From an uncultured Lachnospiraceae bacterium (GTDB taxonomy: Bacteria; Bacillota_A; Clostridia; Lachnospirales; Lachnospiraceae): a stretch of 28,005 nt of DNA. The translations under genes were made by a program, and so were the position numbers. Location of the stretch: assembly GCA_902780985.1 (NCBI GenBank), contig CACZHN010000005.1, positions 357-28,361 on the forward strand, written 5' to 3'. Under the pieces are notes generated by a model that saw only the letters and a program-made list of their open reading frames with translations, was not told the origin of the DNA and ran no database searches. This document shows positions 1 to 7,879 of this stretch, one piece after another. Numbering within the stretch: the first letter of the stretch is position 1; the number at the start of each line of letters is the position of its first letter.

Positions 1-513
1 CTTCTCACCGCGGGACTCATCATGTCTGCTTATATAAAATGTATCCTGCTCGTCCTTTGCAGGATGATCTTCAGGAATGTTGAGAAGCTTGAAGTTCATT
101 CTGTCGTACTCAATCTCAGGTCCTTCAACTACTTCGTAACCCATTCCGATAAATACTCTCTCAAGGTCCTCAAGAGCTATCTGGTTAGGATGCTTATGGC
201 CACGCTGAACTCTTGTTCCCGGTCTTGTAACATCCAGCCATTCTGTCTGCATCTTCTTCTCGATAACCTTAGCCTTAAGTTCCTGCTTCTTCTCTGTGAT
301 GGCTGCTTCAAGAGCATCTCTTACAGAGTTTACCATCTGACCTACACGAGGTCTTTCTTCCGGAGCCACGTCCTTCATACTCTTAAGGATATTTGTGAGC
401 TCACCCTTCTTACCGAGCACCGATACTCTGATCTCATCGAGTGCTTCCGGAGTAAGCGATTCGGCAATGTGCTTTTCGGCTGCCTCTCTGATCTTCTCAA
501 GCATTTCCTTCAT
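1..513 (-). CDS. pheS: Phenylalanyl-tRNA synthetase alpha subunit, N-terminal part (cut by window edge)
   Basis: The frame is open from an ATG at 511-513 down to base 1, giving 171 residues of a protein usually about 340 long. The enzyme charges tRNA-Phe as an alpha2-beta2 complex in the cytoplasm. Visible parts are the N-terminal tRNA-binding coiled coil (residues about 1-90, with VLGKKGELT) and the start of the catalytic core (TRPGTRVQRGHKHPNQ, then FIGMGYEVVEGPEIE, the class II motif 1 region). A strong AGGAGG site lies at 521-526, seven bases from the ATG. The T-box leader immediately upstream supports the call. The catalytic C-terminal half and probably pheT lie beyond the left edge. Confidence 0.95.
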   Translation of the reverse strand, partial: MKEMLEKIREAAEKHIAESLTPEALDEIRVSVLGKKGELTNILKSMKDVAPEERPRVGQMVNSVRDALEAAITEKKQELKAKVIEKKMQTEWLDVTRPGTRVQRGHKHPNQIALEDLERVFIGMGYEVVEGPEIEYDRMNFKLLNIPEDHPAKDEQDTFYISRHDESRGEK

Positions 514-529
514 TTCTTATTCCTCCTGT

Positions 530-575
530 GAAATAAAACAAAAGTCCCTGCATAGGTTTTATCCTATGCAGGGAC
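530..575 (-). terminator. Rho-independent terminator inside the T-box leader
   Basis: Two perfectly complementary 13-base arms, 544-556 and 563-575 (GTCCCTGCATAGG and its complement), enclose a six-base loop. On the minus strand they are followed by the U-rich run TTTTGTTTTATTT. This is the regulated terminator of the pheS T-box. Its 5' arm follows the T-box sequence closely, as expected for mutually exclusive terminator and antiterminator folds. Confidence 0.92.
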
Positions 576-834
576 GAATAATCTTCCGTGGTACCACCCT
601 GATTCCGCGATCAAAGCTCATATCGCGACTCTCATTAAGAGTTTTACGTTCTCCAACGTTCCAAACTACGCAGCATACGCCTTCATATGGAAAGCTCCGG
701 TGTGAAGATGATGTATAGTTCTGTCCGGTAGGGCTTTCAGCCGGTGACCCCAACCTCTCTGATGACGAATGAGCCTGAAAATCAGCCTCCTATACACTTG
801 TTGCACCATCTAAGCATGTTCTCTGTTTATTTAT
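530..834 (-). promoter_or_regulatory. T-box riboswitch leader of pheS
   Basis: On the minus strand the leader contains the near-invariant T-box sequence GGGTGGTACCACGG (586-599), directly followed by an intrinsic terminator that competes with the antiterminator. Uncharged tRNA-Phe should pair its acceptor end with the T-box bulge and let transcription continue into pheS. A UUC (Phe) triplet at 704-706, in CATCTTCACACC, is the likely specifier codon, though I did not fold stem I fully. The leader is about 300 nt, a normal length. An open frame across 559-753 is a by-product of this RNA. Confidence 0.93.
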
Positions 835-840
835 TGTGAT

Positions 841-869
841 ATTATGACTTAACGCTCACTCAAAGTCAA
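841..869 (-). promoter_or_regulatory. Sigma-A type promoter of the pheS T-box transcript
   Basis: On the minus strand TTGACT (864-869) and CATAAT (841-846) are separated by 17 bases. Transcription would begin near 834, which matches the expected 5' end of the T-box. The -35 box starts 17 bases after the stop codon of the upstream gene, so pheS is an independent transcription unit. Confidence 0.7.
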
Positions 870-886
870 GTAGGAATTTTTATTCG

Positions 887-1879
887 TTAAATTGTTGCAA
901 CTTCGATTCCCAGAGGTTCGCATACCTTCTTGATCTTATCGATATTCGTTGTCATAACCGTCATTTTCTTAAGATTCGGGAACTGCTTTAACTCGGCTTC
1001 GCTTAACTTGTCTAAGTCAAAGCGCTCATCTTCACCGTCCCAACATGGCGCGATATTCAGATAAATATTGTTTCCGCCGTCCATGAGGATACGTTCCACC
1101 TTTTCGGCCATACTTACGGGAATCGGAAGTTCCTTGAAGAAGTTCACCGCGCCTCTTACATTTTTAATTGTATCAAGATTCCACTTCGCCTTCTTGAATT
1201 GGGCATAATCGTAAATGTCGAAATACGGCTTCAGTACCTCCTGCTCATACATCAATTCCTGGATTACCGCAAGCTTGAAATTGAAGTTGTCGAAAACCAG
1301 ACATTCCTCATCAGGCTGTTCGATATTATAGTTCTCCGTAGACTTCGGTCTTCTCGGCTTGAAAGATATGATCACATTTTTCAGGAGCAGATCACCGTCG
1401 TAATTAGGATCCGAATCTTCACCTCTTATATATGCTCCCACATGAGCAAATTCACTTTCTCCCTCGGAGTTCGTCACATATGCCTGATAGCATCCGTAAT
1501 ATTGATTAAAGTATTTGTTTTCAGGCTGATATCCGCCGTTAAAGGTCAGATTTCCCTTAAATAAACTGTGAGGATAATAATCCGGATTCTTATGCTTTGT
1601 CATTTCCTGCAGTGTATCCTGTTTATCGGAAACATACAAAGTCAAAGATGTTATCTTATGTTCTTCATCTATATAAGCTTTCTGTTTTTTTAAATACATC
1701 GGAGAATTCTTATCCTCAAAGAACAGCCCCTGATCATCATATATATACAGAGTCCCCCAGTCTTCTACCAGCACACGGGAAGCTTCACCCATAACGGATT
1801 TAACCTCTTCATAAGACATAGGGAATCGGAGTTCCTTACCGTCTATAGTTATCTCATAATTCAAAATATCAATATGCAT
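887..1879 (-). CDS. DUF6892-like protein of unknown function
   Basis: A 330-residue soluble protein with no signal peptide or membrane segment. Two parts are visible. An N-terminal region (about 1-175) opens with an ITIDGKELRFPMSYEEV segment that looks like a small beta-rich fold (SYEEVKSVMGEAS). A C-terminal region (about 195-330) contains NFKLAVIQELMYEQEVLKPYFD, followed by a segment ending VEVATI-like strands. From memory the C-terminal region resembles DUF6892; I could not check this. The start is supported by GAGGAG about eight bases before the ATG. It is not obviously co-transcribed with either neighbour, since pheS has its own promoter and the gene on the other side is divergent. Function unknown. 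Confidence 0.75.
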   Translation of the reverse strand: MHIDILNYEITIDGKELRFPMSYEEVKSVMGEASRVLVEDWGTLYIYDDQGLFFEDKNSPMYLKKQKAYIDEEHKITSLTLYVSDKQDTLQEMTKHKNPDYYPHSLFKGNLTFNGGYQPENKYFNQYYGCYQAYVTNSEGESEFAHVGAYIRGEDSDPNYDGDLLLKNVIISFKPRRPKSTENYNIEQPDEECLVFDNFNFKLAVIQELMYEQEVLKPYFDIYDYAQFKKAKWNLDTIKNVRGAVNFFKELPIPVSMAEKVERILMDGGNNIYLNIAPCWDGEDERFDLDKLSEAELKQFPNLKKMTVMTTNIDKIKKVCEPLGIEVATI

Positions 1880-1966
1880 ACCTGTCTCCTCTTTTCGGTT
1901 TAAATACTTTCAATAGCAATATATTATCACATCTCAAATGATTTCTTCTACAGCAATGTTAGTTCT

Positions 1967-1995
1967 TTGACACAGTGATTTGCATATAGTAAAAT
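1967..1995 (+). promoter_or_regulatory. Promoter of the DHH phosphoesterase gene
   Basis: A consensus TTGACA (1967-1972) and TAAAAT (1990-1995) are separated by 17 bases. The expected start of transcription, near 2002, precedes the ribosome binding site at 2022-2029. It lies in the divergent intergenic region with the DUF6892-like gene. Confidence 0.65.
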
Positions 1996-2034
1996 AACTC
2001 TATGGGTTAAATTGTGTATTCAGGGAGGGTTACG

Positions 2035-3549
2035 ATGAAGCTGAATGAACTCTTGGATTTTGATGATATAGTTATACAGTGCCATGACAATCCGGATGCG
2101 GATGCACTGGCATCGGGCTTTGCGCTTTACTGGTATTTCGTACAGAACAACAAGAAGCCCTCATTCATTTACAGCGGTAAAAACCGGATCCATAAAAGCA
2201 ATCTTATGATCATGCTGGATGAGCTGTCTATTCCCGTTACTTACGTGGAAAAGTTAAACAGACGTCCGGAACTTCTCGTTACGGTAGACTGCCAGTACGG
2301 ACAGAAAAACGTAACTGCTGCGGAAGCCGAAAATGTGGCCATCATCGACCACCATCAATGTACCGTACAAACTCCCGAACTTACAGAGATAAGAAGCAAT
2401 ATAGGAAGCTGTTCCACAGTTATATGGGACATGATAAGAGCCGAGGGCTATGACCTTACATTTGAGAAGGCTGTGTCCACCGCGCTTTACTACGGTCTTT
2501 ATACGGATACCAACCGTTTTTCCGAGATATCCCATCCTCTGGACAGAGATATGATAGATTCTCTTGTAGTCAACAAGAGCCTTATAACCGAAATGAGCAA
2601 CTCAAACATTTCCCTGGATGAACTCATGATCACAGGAAGAGCTATTCTGGGATACGATTATTACGAGCAGTATAAATATCTGATAATCCATGCGGAGAAA
2701 TGCGATCCGAATATTCTCGGTGTCATCAGTGATTTCTCCATGGAGACCACCGGTGTGGACGTGTGTCTGGCTTACTTCGAATCTCCGGAAGATATCAAGT
2801 TTTCGGTAAGAAGCTGCACCAAGGAAGTTCATGCCAACGAAGTTGCCGAGTTCCTGGCATCGGGTATCGGCGGTGGCGGCGGCCATATGAGAAAAGCAGG
2901 CGGCTCGATCCGTCCGGAAAAGCTTTCATCCGCCAAGGAATATGATGAATCTTACCCTGAAAACGAAAGAGTTAAGGAACTCTTTAAATCAAGACTGGAT
3001 ATCTATTTCGAAAGATATGAGATCATCTATGCAAAAGATACGGAAATGAACATTTCCGAAATGAAGAAGTACGAGAAGCAGCCTCAGGAGCTGGGCTACG
3101 TCAAGCTTACCGATGTCTTCCCTGTTAATTCCATGCTGGAGATACGCACTCTTGAAGGTGATGTCAATATAAGACTCAACGATGACAAGTATCTTATGAT
3201 AGGTCTCGAGGGCGAGATCTACCCGATCACAAGAGAGAAGCTTCATACAAGCTATAAGACTACCGGCAAACCGTATCAGAGGGAATTTGAATACGAGCCG
3301 AGTGTAACCAATGTTTTCACCGGTGAGAAGAAGAGCGTTATGGCTTTTGCAAAGGGTGTCATAAGTGCAGGCAAGGCACGCATTTACGCAAAGCCTCTTG
3401 AGCACTATATCAAGCTTTTCACTTCCTGGGATGAAGAAAAGTATTATGCCGGAGAACCGGGGGACTATATCGCGGTCAGAGAAGATGACCCTCATGATAT
3501 ATATATAATAAACAGCCGGCTTTTCGACCGGCTGTATAAAGAAGTTTAA
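2035..3549 (+). CDS. DHH-family phosphoesterase with an additional C-terminal domain
   Basis: A 504-residue protein. DHH phosphoesterases use a dinuclear metal centre to hydrolyse phosphodiesters such as nanoRNA, pAp or cyclic dinucleotides. Motifs are DNPDADA (18-24), DCQ (85-87), the signature DHH (105-107), TDTN (157-160), and the DHHA1 glycine-rich GGGGGHMRKAGG (279-290). Up to about residue 310 it matches NrnA-like enzymes in order and length. Residues 320-504 are an extra domain ending in PGDYIAVREDDPHDIYIINS that I do not recognise. I chose the ATG at 2035 because GGGAGGG (2022-2029) sits just before it; an in-frame GTG at 2014 lies upstream of that site and is unlikely. The substrate cannot be told from sequence. 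Confidence 0.88.
   Translation: MKLNELLDFDDIVIQCHDNPDADALASGFALYWYFVQNNKKPSFIYSGKNRIHKSNLMIMLDELSIPVTYVEKLNRRPELLVTVDCQYGQKNVTAAEAENVAIIDHHQCTVQTPELTEIRSNIGSCSTVIWDMIRAEGYDLTFEKAVSTALYYGLYTDTNRFSEISHPLDRDMIDSLVVNKSLITEMSNSNISLDELMITGRAILGYDYYEQYKYLIIHAEKCDPNILGVISDFSMETTGVDVCLAYFESPEDIKFSVRSCTKEVHANEVAEFLASGIGGGGGHMRKAGGSIRPEKLSSAKEYDESYPENERVKELFKSRLDIYFERYEIIYAKDTEMNISEMKKYEKQPQELGYVKLTDVFPVNSMLEIRTLEGDVNIRLNDDKYLMIGLEGEIYPITREKLHTSYKTTGKPYQREFEYEPSVTNVFTGEKKSVMAFAKGVISAGKARIYAKPLEHYIKLFTSWDEEKYYAGEPGDYIAVREDDPHDIYIINSRLFDRLYKEV
3513..3534. terminator. Possible hairpin terminator between convergent genes
   Basis: CAGCCGG (3513-3519) and CCGGCTG (3528-3534) form a seven-pair stem with an eight-base loop, inside the last codons of the DHH gene. 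On the minus strand it is followed by TTTATTATATAT, a weak U-rich run that could end transcription from the TIR gene. On the plus strand no good U-run follows. It may be only coding sequence. Confidence 0.3.
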
Positions 3550-3552
3550 TAT

Positions 3553-6500
3553 TTAGTTTTCATCGGTATTACCGATACCGTAAACGGATTTTTGCTCCTC
3601 GGTCAGTTCCTGACCCTGGAGTATTTCCTTTGCCTTTTCTATCAGTTCTTCGGTGGTGTAATGCTCGAAATATCCGACCTGCTTTGTGGTCCTTGACGGC
3701 AGTGCCACACTGATGAATCGATCTGTTCCCGCATGGTGTCCTATGCAGTAATCCAGCTGAGCCAGCTCGATCCAGCTTGTCATATCATAAATATTAAGAG
3801 ACGATTCTGTCTGCAGATATAACAGATTATTCTCATAGTCCTTTTCAAATGTATAATCCTCGGATACCGAAACACTCGACAGATCCGACTTTCCGATAAA
3901 GCTTCCGTCCTCAGACGAATATCTGTACAGTGAGCCGTCGCTGTATACAACAAGTATCACTGTACTTCCCGTTGTAGGATCTTTTACAAAACCGAATCCG
4001 CGAGGCATAAGTCCCGGACATTTTATCGGAAAACATACTTTTCCGTCGGCATTCACCAGTAATATGATTTTCTTATCACTTACAAGAATTCTTCCGGTAT
4101 CTTCGTCCGTGCCGATCATTGATGTGCCATTCCAGAAATCCGGTAATGTAACATCCATGACTTCTCCCGATTCCGTATTTACCAATTTGTCCGCTTCTTT
4201 ATTCTGAATATATACCCTCTTGCTTTCAGGAAAATATACCGGTGCTACAAAAGAGTATATACTCTTATCGGACACGGTAAAATCCACACTTACTTTCATT
4301 TTGACATCATATATAGTAAGCACCGATTCCCATGACTCTCCGGCATGAGTATAGTATATCTTTCCGTCCCTGAATCCGGATGAGTTTTCAAGATTCGAAT
4401 TAATATCGGTAAATTTTACCGTCTCACCTTTACCGTTCTTGATCTTTATGGTTACAAGATAATTCCCGTCTTCACGTTTTTCCATCACGTAAATATTTTC
4501 TTTATCCGAACCCAGAATAAATCTGTCAAACCATGAGGCGTCGCCTTCGAATTTAAACTTTGATACAGTCTCAAAATCTTCAAGGTTTAATATCGTCATT
4601 ACATTTTCCGCATCACTGGTCGACCATAATGCAACAACATCATCACCCTTATAATATGAGAGCAGACCTTCAAATTCTAATCCGTGACTGAACTCCGTCC
4701 ACTGATGATCGTATTCGTGAACACCGTAATACAGAATTTCCTTACCCAGCTGCTTGAGAACATATGCGCCGTTACCTATCGTAACTTTCTTAAGATCATC
4801 CGTAAAATAATGGTTGCCTATCAAAGCATCCGTTCCCATATCCGGATTAGGATAGAAATATCCTCCTCCCTCGGAAATGTAAAGAGGATATCCGTTTCCG
4901 TCATTATCGCTCATATTTACGATCGAATCATTGACATTATGTTTATACAGACATTCTCCCGTATTGATATCATACATACATGCTATATTTCCGCTGTAGT
5001 ATGCCACACTGTTTGTTTTCGGCAGATACATGAATTCATTGTTTATCATTACATCATTACTGGAAAACTCGGATTTCCAGTAATCCGTCAGATCCGCAGG
5101 ATTAATGCATCTTATATCTACGTTATCCGTAGACAGAAATGTCAGATTTCCGTAGGATGAGTTGGACTCCGATCCTATGACACTGGATGCCAGCATGAGC
5201 TTGGTATCATCCACCCAGTAAATAGTCTTTATAAATTCGTTACTCTCTTCGGTAACCTTAATCTTGTCATCCTTAAGGTCCATTATCCCGAGACAATACG
5301 TATTGTAGTCCGGAGATACTCTCATAGCTACATGAGTATTGTCAGGAGAAAGCTGATATTCATATACGGAACTGCCGCCCCATGATTCAACTACATTTAT
5401 CGGATGATTCTTTATGATATCTCCGTTCACTTCACTGATCTCGGTTAAGAAGAAATCTCCCGCCTGCTCGGTTTCAATATAAAACGACTGCGACTTTGAA
5501 ATTTCCGCATCGTCCCCCGTAAACCTGAAGCTGTCTTTCTTGATCTCCCACTGAACGCTGCCGTCTCTCGGACTGTAGGCAGTCAGCTTGTGCACGTTCC
5601 ACACAAGAAGATAATTGTTGGAACAATACTTTATTCCGTCCACTCCGTCGGAACCCGGAGTCAGATCCAATATCTGTTCATGACTTGTGGTATTCCACAA
5701 TGCCACGGATCCCGCACTGTCATAAGCCGCCAGGGTCTTTCCGTCCGGAGAAAGCTCAAATGCTCTTATATCCTGAGGCATTCTGTAATTCCATGCCGCA
5801 AAAATATTGTCACTGGTATCCGGAATGTATGCAAGAGTCGCTTCCGTTAAAGCACGTGTCGCTTCCGGTGTGACAGGACGTACATCGGTCTCATCCTTCG
5901 GAAGTGATTCCAGTGCCAGCTGAAGCGCGGTTATACGGTCTTCTTCTTCAAGGCGGTTCAGGGATTCATTTGCAAGATACTTGGACTGATTCTTCAGCGA
6001 CTCCAGATAATTCTTTTTCACCTGGGCATTGGCATATACCATATATCCGCTGAATGCAGCGGCACCTAAAGTAACTGCCGCCGAAATGATTCCCATTTTT
6101 CTCATGGTATACTGTCTGCGGCGGTTCATAAGCTCATCATAAGAACAACCTATGATAGCACTGGCCAGTCGCGGCAGTTCAACCTTCTTCGCCTTGGAAA
6201 AAGGCATACGAAAATCACAGGAAAGCGGCTCGATATCGTGACGTACAAGCTGCATCCTTCCCGTGCTGTCTGTTACATAATGTTCATCATATTGAAGTAT
6301 TTCGGGAATAACTTCATATGGGTCTTCACCGTCAACAAGAACCGTGAGGATCTGGTTCTTTGTATGATTTCTCAGAAAGAACTCTATCTCACGCTGTACC
6401 CATATGGATTCTTTGGTACTGGTGGAACATATAACGATAAGATAATCCGAAACCTCCAGCGCATGTGAAATGGTATCGGTCAGATTACTGGTAATAGGCA

Positions 6501-6666
6501 GTTCGTCCTTATCACGGAATATACGCTGTATCCTCTTCTTACCCGTCTGCTTCTGAATCTTACGAGGAATATGAAAATGCTCGAGACTCCGCTGTACGGT
6601 TTCGGCCACGCGAATATCCGCAGGCGCATGCCTGTATGAAATAAATGCATTATAATGGTCAATCAT
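3553..6666 (-). CDS. TIR domain - transmembrane - beta-propeller protein
   Basis: A 1037-residue protein. Residues 1-125 are a TIR domain: YNAFISYRH at the start, a BB-loop-like RDKDELP (51-57), and S-x5-W-V-x2-E around W89 and E93. E93 aligns with the catalytic glutamate of NAD-cleaving TIR domains. A juxtamembrane segment (about 150-190, ending YDELMNRRRQY) precedes one membrane helix at 191-212. Then comes SKYLANESLNRLEEEDRITALQLALESLP, a segment typical of WD40-type receptors, and a long beta-propeller-like region (about 285-1000) with blades such as LSPDGKTLAAYD. The predicted topology is TIR inside, propeller outside. GGGGG lies 11 bases before the ATG. It stands alone between a convergent and a divergent gene. 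NADase or defence activity is inference from the family. Confidence 0.85.
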   Translation of the reverse strand: MIDHYNAFISYRHAPADIRVAETVQRSLEHFHIPRKIQKQTGKKRIQRIFRDKDELPITSNLTDTISHALEVSDYLIVICSTSTKESIWVQREIEFFLRNHTKNQILTVLVDGEDPYEVIPEILQYDEHYVTDSTGRMQLVRHDIEPLSCDFRMPFSKAKKVELPRLASAIIGCSYDELMNRRRQYTMRKMGIISAAVTLGAAAFSGYMVYANAQVKKNYLESLKNQSKYLANESLNRLEEEDRITALQLALESLPKDETDVRPVTPEATRALTEATLAYIPDTSDNIFAAWNYRMPQDIRAFELSPDGKTLAAYDSAGSVALWNTTSHEQILDLTPGSDGVDGIKYCSNNYLLVWNVHKLTAYSPRDGSVQWEIKKDSFRFTGDDAEISKSQSFYIETEQAGDFFLTEISEVNGDIIKNHPINVVESWGGSSVYEYQLSPDNTHVAMRVSPDYNTYCLGIMDLKDDKIKVTEESNEFIKTIYWVDDTKLMLASSVIGSESNSSYGNLTFLSTDNVDIRCINPADLTDYWKSEFSSNDVMINNEFMYLPKTNSVAYYSGNIACMYDINTGECLYKHNVNDSIVNMSDNDGNGYPLYISEGGGYFYPNPDMGTDALIGNHYFTDDLKKVTIGNGAYVLKQLGKEILYYGVHEYDHQWTEFSHGLEFEGLLSYYKGDDVVALWSTSDAENVMTILNLEDFETVSKFKFEGDASWFDRFILGSDKENIYVMEKREDGNYLVTIKIKNGKGETVKFTDINSNLENSSGFRDGKIYYTHAGESWESVLTIYDVKMKVSVDFTVSDKSIYSFVAPVYFPESKRVYIQNKEADKLVNTESGEVMDVTLPDFWNGTSMIGTDEDTGRILVSDKKIILLVNADGKVCFPIKCPGLMPRGFGFVKDPTTGSTVILVVYSDGSLYRYSSEDGSFIGKSDLSSVSVSEDYTFEKDYENNLLYLQTESSLNIYDMTSWIELAQLDYCIGHHAGTDRFISVALPSRTTKQVGYFEHYTTEELIEKAKEILQGQELTEEQKSVYGIGNTDEN

Positions 6667-6715
6667 TAATAAACTATCCCCCTATATTAAAATGCACTTA
6701 ACCACCTAATAAGTA

Positions 6716-6745
6716 ATTATAGATGATTTTATGCCCTGTTTACAA
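6716..6745 (-). promoter_or_regulatory. Probable promoter of the TIR-propeller gene
   Basis: On the minus strand TTGTAA (6740-6745) and a perfect TATAAT (6716-6721) are separated by 18 bases, placing the start near 6709 and leaving a leader of about 40 bases before the ATG at 6666. Confidence 0.55.
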
Positions 6746-6765
6746 CTGTTTTCGATAAATTTCTT

Positions 6766-6793
6766 TTGACAATGCATTTGATTAAGATATAAT
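6766..6793 (+). promoter_or_regulatory. Promoter of the AEC transporter gene
   Basis: Perfect TTGACA (6766-6771) and perfect TATAAT (6788-6793) boxes are separated by 16 bases. Transcription should begin near 6800, which excludes the in-frame ATG at 6796 as a start codon. Confidence 0.75.
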
Positions 6794-6831
6794 AAATGTC
6801 GCCAACACTATGTTCTTTTGGAGAGGCTGTT

Positions 6832-7761
6832 ATGGGTACATCAACATCGGTAATATTACAACAGATGGGCGTTATCGTCATACTTGTTTCAATCGGAATC
6901 TATCTTTACAAGAAAGGAACCGTTGACAGCAGCGTGTCGCCGCGGCTTTCGGCAATAGTCGTCGATGTATGTAATCCGGCTCTTATACTTGCCTCCATTC
7001 TTTCGGGCAACATAACCGCAACCAGGCACGACCTTGTTATCGGAATGATAATCGGCGTGATCTTCTATACATGTCTCATCATACTGGGATTTATCCTTCC
7101 CCGTATCCTGCGGGTAAAACCGGATGAGCGCCGTTACTACAACATGATGACCATTTACACTAATACCGGATTCATCGGAATCCCGGTTGCCAAGGCCATC
7201 CTTCCGGAAAATGCAATCCTTTATGTAATCGTTATAAATGTAATGTACAGTCTTCTTTTCTACACCCACGGAATCACCGTGCTCAGTGCGGGAAAAGAAA
7301 AGCTCAGCATAAAAAAGATATTCAGTCCCGGAACTATCATGGCAGTACTTGCCCTGGTGGTATTCTGGTTCAACATCACTCCGCCGACCATCATCAGCAG
7401 CAGTATAAGCTACATCGGAAACCCTACGGTCTTCCTTTCAATGATTGTCCTTGGAGTATCCATTGCCAGATCCAATCTTAAAGGCGGTCTGAAAAACATC
7501 CGTATATGGGGCTACGTCCTCATAAGAATGATCCTTGTACCTATAGCCGTAGCGCTGGTACTTCACAGCTGCGGCATCAACCGCGATGCGGTCCTCGGTG
7601 TGACCCTCATGGCATCCGTACCTATCGGAAACCTGCCGATGATCACCGCCGAAAAGATGGGCCAGGACACAGAACTCCTGTCCACCGCCATCGCCGTAAC
7701 AACTGCAATGTCTATAATAACAATAACCGTCATCATGTCGATACTTTCAAGTGTGACATAG
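6832..7761 (+). CDS. AEC-family (auxin efflux carrier type) permease
   Basis: A 309-residue integral membrane protein with about ten hydrophobic helices. Family signs are the early CNPALILASI segment, the YTNTGFIGIPVAKAI motif near residue 110, and the C-terminal PIGNLPMITAEKMGQD segment before the last helix. Members move small organic anions such as malate or amino-acid derivatives across the cytoplasmic membrane; the substrate here is unknown. I set the start at the ATG at 6832 because GGAGAGG (6820-6826) precedes it and the earlier ATG at 6796 sits inside the promoter. The TAG stop (7759-7761) uses the first G of the adjacent hairpin repeat, so the last codons may derive from that element. 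Confidence 0.88.
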   Translation: MGTSTSVILQQMGVIVILVSIGIYLYKKGTVDSSVSPRLSAIVVDVCNPALILASILSGNITATRHDLVIGMIIGVIFYTCLIILGFILPRILRVKPDERRYYNMMTIYTNTGFIGIPVAKAILPENAILYVIVINVMYSLLFYTHGITVLSAGKEKLSIKKIFSPGTIMAVLALVVFWFNITPPTIISSSISYIGNPTVFLSMIVLGVSIARSNLKGGLKNIRIWGYVLIRMILVPIAVALVLHSCGINRDAVLGVTLMASVPIGNLPMITAEKMGQDTELLSTAIAVTTAMSIITITVIMSILSSVT

Positions 7762-7874
7762 GGGGACGGGGGTTGATTAGTCAAAATGGCACTCGGGGAC
7801 GGAGGTCACGTATTCAAAATGAATACATGACCTCCGTCCCCGAGTGCCATTTTGACTAATCAACCCCCGTCCCC
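7762..7874. repeat. Nested REP-like palindrome (55-bp arms)
   Basis: Two 55-base arms (7762-7816 and 7820-7874) are complementary except for one pair (C7809/A7827) and enclose an AAA loop. Each arm holds two tandem units of the form GGGGACGGRGGT, eight variable bases, then CAAAATG. The inner unit closes a hairpin of the same type found alone at 20653-20701. The element sits between convergent genes and should act as a strong bidirectional transcription barrier. Flanks TGACATAG (left) and GAGTTTCAA (right) are shared in near-identical form with the other copy, so the element probably extends over about 7754-7884. No transposase gene is present. Confidence 0.9.
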
Positions 7875-7879
7875 GAGTT

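Noticed and set aside
559..753. 64-codon frame on the minus strand upstream of pheS
   Set aside because: It lies wholly inside the T-box leader and its composition follows the RNA structure; no ribosome binding site precedes it.
2014..2034. In-frame GTG start for the DHH gene
   Set aside because: It lies upstream of the GGGAGGG ribosome binding site that serves the ATG at 2035 and has no site of its own.
6796..6831. Earlier ATG for the AEC transporter
   Set aside because: It is only three bases after the TATAAT box, so it is before or at the transcription start; the ATG at 6832 has GGAGAGG upstream.
7762..7874. CRISPR or terminator-only reading of the hairpin repeat
   Set aside because: There is no repeat-spacer periodicity, and the same outer sequence with different paired stems recurs at 20653-20701, which points to a dispersed repeat.
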